Notes under the pieces: generated by a model
Databases searched by the model: none
Told to the model about the DNA's origin: nothing
The model's input: the letters and a program-made list of their open reading frames with translations, nothing else
Assembly: GCF_025215495.1 (NCBI RefSeq)
Contig: NZ_CP104302.1
Coordinates: 682,001 to 746,000, forward strand
DNA length: 64,000 nt
Direction of reading: 5' to 3'
Origin: Mycolicibacterium brumae
GTDB lineage: Bacteria > Actinomycetota > Actinomycetes > Mycobacteriales > Mycobacteriaceae
Shown here: positions 62,879 through 64,000 of the stretch, piece after piece
How the letters are laid out: each line of letters opens with the position of its first letter
How positions within the stretch are numbered: position 1 is the first letter of the stretch
Translations under genes and position numbers: made by a program

Positions 62879-63688
62879 CTACGCCGTGACCGGCGCGATG
62901 TGCCCGTCGGTGAGCTTGCGCCAGGTGTAGGTCTGCAGCAGCATCGCGACCGGCGCGGCCACCAAAATGCCGACACCGCAGAGCATTGCGCCGGCGATGC
63001 AGATCACCGCCGCCGTCACCAGCACGACGATCGCCGTGCCGAGGTTCCGCCGGACCAGGGCGATGCTGAACTTCAGCGCCTCGACCGGTGACAGGCCCCG
63101 GTCCAGCAGGGCCATCACCGCGAACATGGTGAACAGCGCGATGCCGAGCGCGACCACCAACGCCGCGGTGGAGGCGAGCATCGACAGCGCCATCGACCCG
63201 GAGTTGTTGGCGGGCAACACGATCAGCCAGTTGATCACTGAGGACGTCGCGCCGATGATCAGCATGACGGCGACGACGGCGCCGAAACGGCGCGGTTTGA
63301 TGAAGGAGGACACCGTCACCGGCCGGCCGTCGGCCAGCTCCAGAGCACCGCTGTAATAGGCGGAGGTGAACGCGGCGCCGAGCAGGATCGCGATCACGTT
63401 GAACACGAACATGCTGAAGAGGTCCGTGCCGGCGGTGACATCCACCTCGGAGACCGAGTCGCCGGCCGCCGGATCACCGGCCATCACGGCGCTCATCGAC
63501 GAACCCCACAGCGCGGTGAACACCACGGCGAAGATCACCCCGATGATCAGCACCGGCAGGATTGTCGCGGCCGGGTTCTTGGTGAACTTGTTCCACGCCC
63601 ACCCGAATGCCTCGCCGAGGTGGAACGGCGCGGGCTGGCCGTAGCCGGGCTGTTGCGGGTACGCGCCGAACGGCGGCTGGTGGGTCAT
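62879..63688 (-). CDS. Polytopic membrane protein, function unknown
   Basis: The 269-residue protein has a short Pro/Gln/Gly/Tyr-rich N-terminus (QPPFGAYPQQPGYGQPAPF), then about six membrane helices and a basic end. The pattern resembles DUF975/glycerophosphodiester-phosphodiesterase membrane-domain proteins common in actinobacteria. ATG 63688 follows GAGGAGAG; the longer frame to 63739 is not used. Confidence 0.8.
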   Translation of the reverse strand: MTHQPPFGAYPQQPGYGQPAPFHLGEAFGWAWNKFTKNPAATILPVLIIGVIFAVVFTALWGSSMSAVMAGDPAAGDSVSEVDVTAGTDLFSMFVFNVIAILLGAAFTSAYYSGALELADGRPVTVSSFIKPRRFGAVVAVMLIIGATSSVINWLIVLPANNSGSMALSMLASTAALVVALGIALFTMFAVMALLDRGLSPVEALKFSIALVRRNLGTAIVVLVTAAVICIAGAMLCGVGILVAAPVAMLLQTYTWRKLTDGHIAPVTA

Positions 63689-63704
63689 CGCTCTCCTCGT
63701 CGGT

Positions 63705-64000
63705 TCAGGGCGCCGGGTATGGGCGGTCGACGACCACATTCTTCATGACCAGGGTGGAGGTGAACCGCTGCACCCCGGGCAGCGTGGACAGCACGTCGTC
63801 CTGCAACCGGGTGTACGCGTCGAGATCCACCGTCCGGATTCGCAGTAGGTAGTCCGGGTCCCCGAACAGTCGTTGCAGCTGCAGCACATTGGGCATCGCG
63901 GCGGCGGCCTCCTCGAAGCCGAGCAGCGACGCGTGGTCGGACTGCTTCATGGTGACGAACACCAGCGCCTCGAAGCCGAGTCCGAGCGCAGTGGGGTCGA
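63705..64000 (-). CDS. Lrp/AsnC-family regulator, C-terminal part
   Basis: About 98 residues are visible; the N-terminal helix-turn-helix lies beyond the window. The ligand-binding (RAM) domain shows LGLGFEALVFVTMKQ, MPNVLQLQRLFGDPDYLLRI and LSTLPGVQRFTSTLVM. Family members sense amino acids and regulate their metabolism. The following membrane protein starts 17 nt downstream and may be co-transcribed. Confidence 0.92.
   Translation of the reverse strand, partial: DPTALGLGFEALVFVTMKQSDHASLLGFEEAAAAMPNVLQLQRLFGDPDYLLRIRTVDLDAYTRLQDDVLSTLPGVQRFTSTLVMKNVVVDRPYPAP

Overview
The window is high-GC actinobacterial DNA from the family Mycobacteriaceae, most likely an environmental or rapidly growing species. 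Many starts are GTG. Gene order follows the block that in Mycobacterium tuberculosis runs from mscL (Rv0985c) to the kdp operon (Rv1027c onward): FmdB-like protein, 5-FTHF cyclo-ligase, galU, glp/moeA1, rimJ, glpR, cAMP-dependent acetyltransferase, AlkB-like, arcA, pmt, rsmI, pabB, metG, tatD, rpfB, ksgA, ispE, pks16-like, pth, rplY, prs, glmU, TetR, mfd, mazG, lpqU, eno, ftsB, DUF501, ppx, kdpE. These correspondences are from memory of that genome, not from a search.

Layout. 1-3.4 kb: a SulP anion transporter (cut by the window edge) behind a two-component system, then mscL. 3.4-10.5 kb: SAF-domain protein, small secreted proteins, 5-FTHF cyclo-ligase, then galU-glp-rimJ-glpR, which includes a gephyrin-like division protein and its membrane receptor. 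10.5-17.2 kb: tRNA-Ala, two tandem paralogous lipoproteins, the cAMP-gated acetyltransferase with an AroE-like dehydrogenase, two more lipoproteins and an AlkB dioxygenase. 17.2-27.4 kb: arcA, pmt, rsmI, pabB, an ECF41-type sigma factor coupled to an FAD oxidoreductase, gdhA, metG. 27.4-33.2 kb: tatD, rpfB-ksgA-ispE, and a fatty acyl-AMP ligase-like gene. 33.2-35.5 kb: an accessory cluster of five tiny exported paralogues sharing a C-x8-C-E-T-(N/S)-G-S motif, plus a DUF4189-like protein. 35.5-46.1 kb: pth, rplY, SDR, arsC, prs, glmU, tRNA-Gln, TetR, mfd, mazG. 46.1-51.6 kb: the efeUOB iron-uptake operon with an IdeR-like box, lpqU, and a DUF559 protein. 51.7-58.6 kb: eno, ftsB, DUF501, ppx, then a kdp locus wrecked by two deletions. 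58.8-62.5 kb: tRNA-Leu(UAA), a MarR-type regulator, a three-gene drug-type ABC exporter and an AAC(6')-like acetyltransferase. 62.9-64 kb: a membrane protein and a partial Lrp/AsnC regulator.

The most unusual content is as follows. (1) The kdp operon has a KdpA N-terminus fused in frame to KdpB, and that KdpB runs out of frame into the 3' end of kdpD; kdpC and the KdpD sensor are gone. (2) The cluster of five CETNGS-motif exported proteins. (3) At least five kinds of palindromic or tandem intergenic repeat sit just behind gene 3' ends, including three tandem 54-bp GTAC-bounded palindromes, an 81-bp palindrome and a contiguous 31-bp array. (4) Regulatory sites can be read directly: an ECF41 promoter, an IdeR box on a probable leaderless promoter, and an AT-rich triple operator before glpR. 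No insertion sequence, prophage or CRISPR array was seen.
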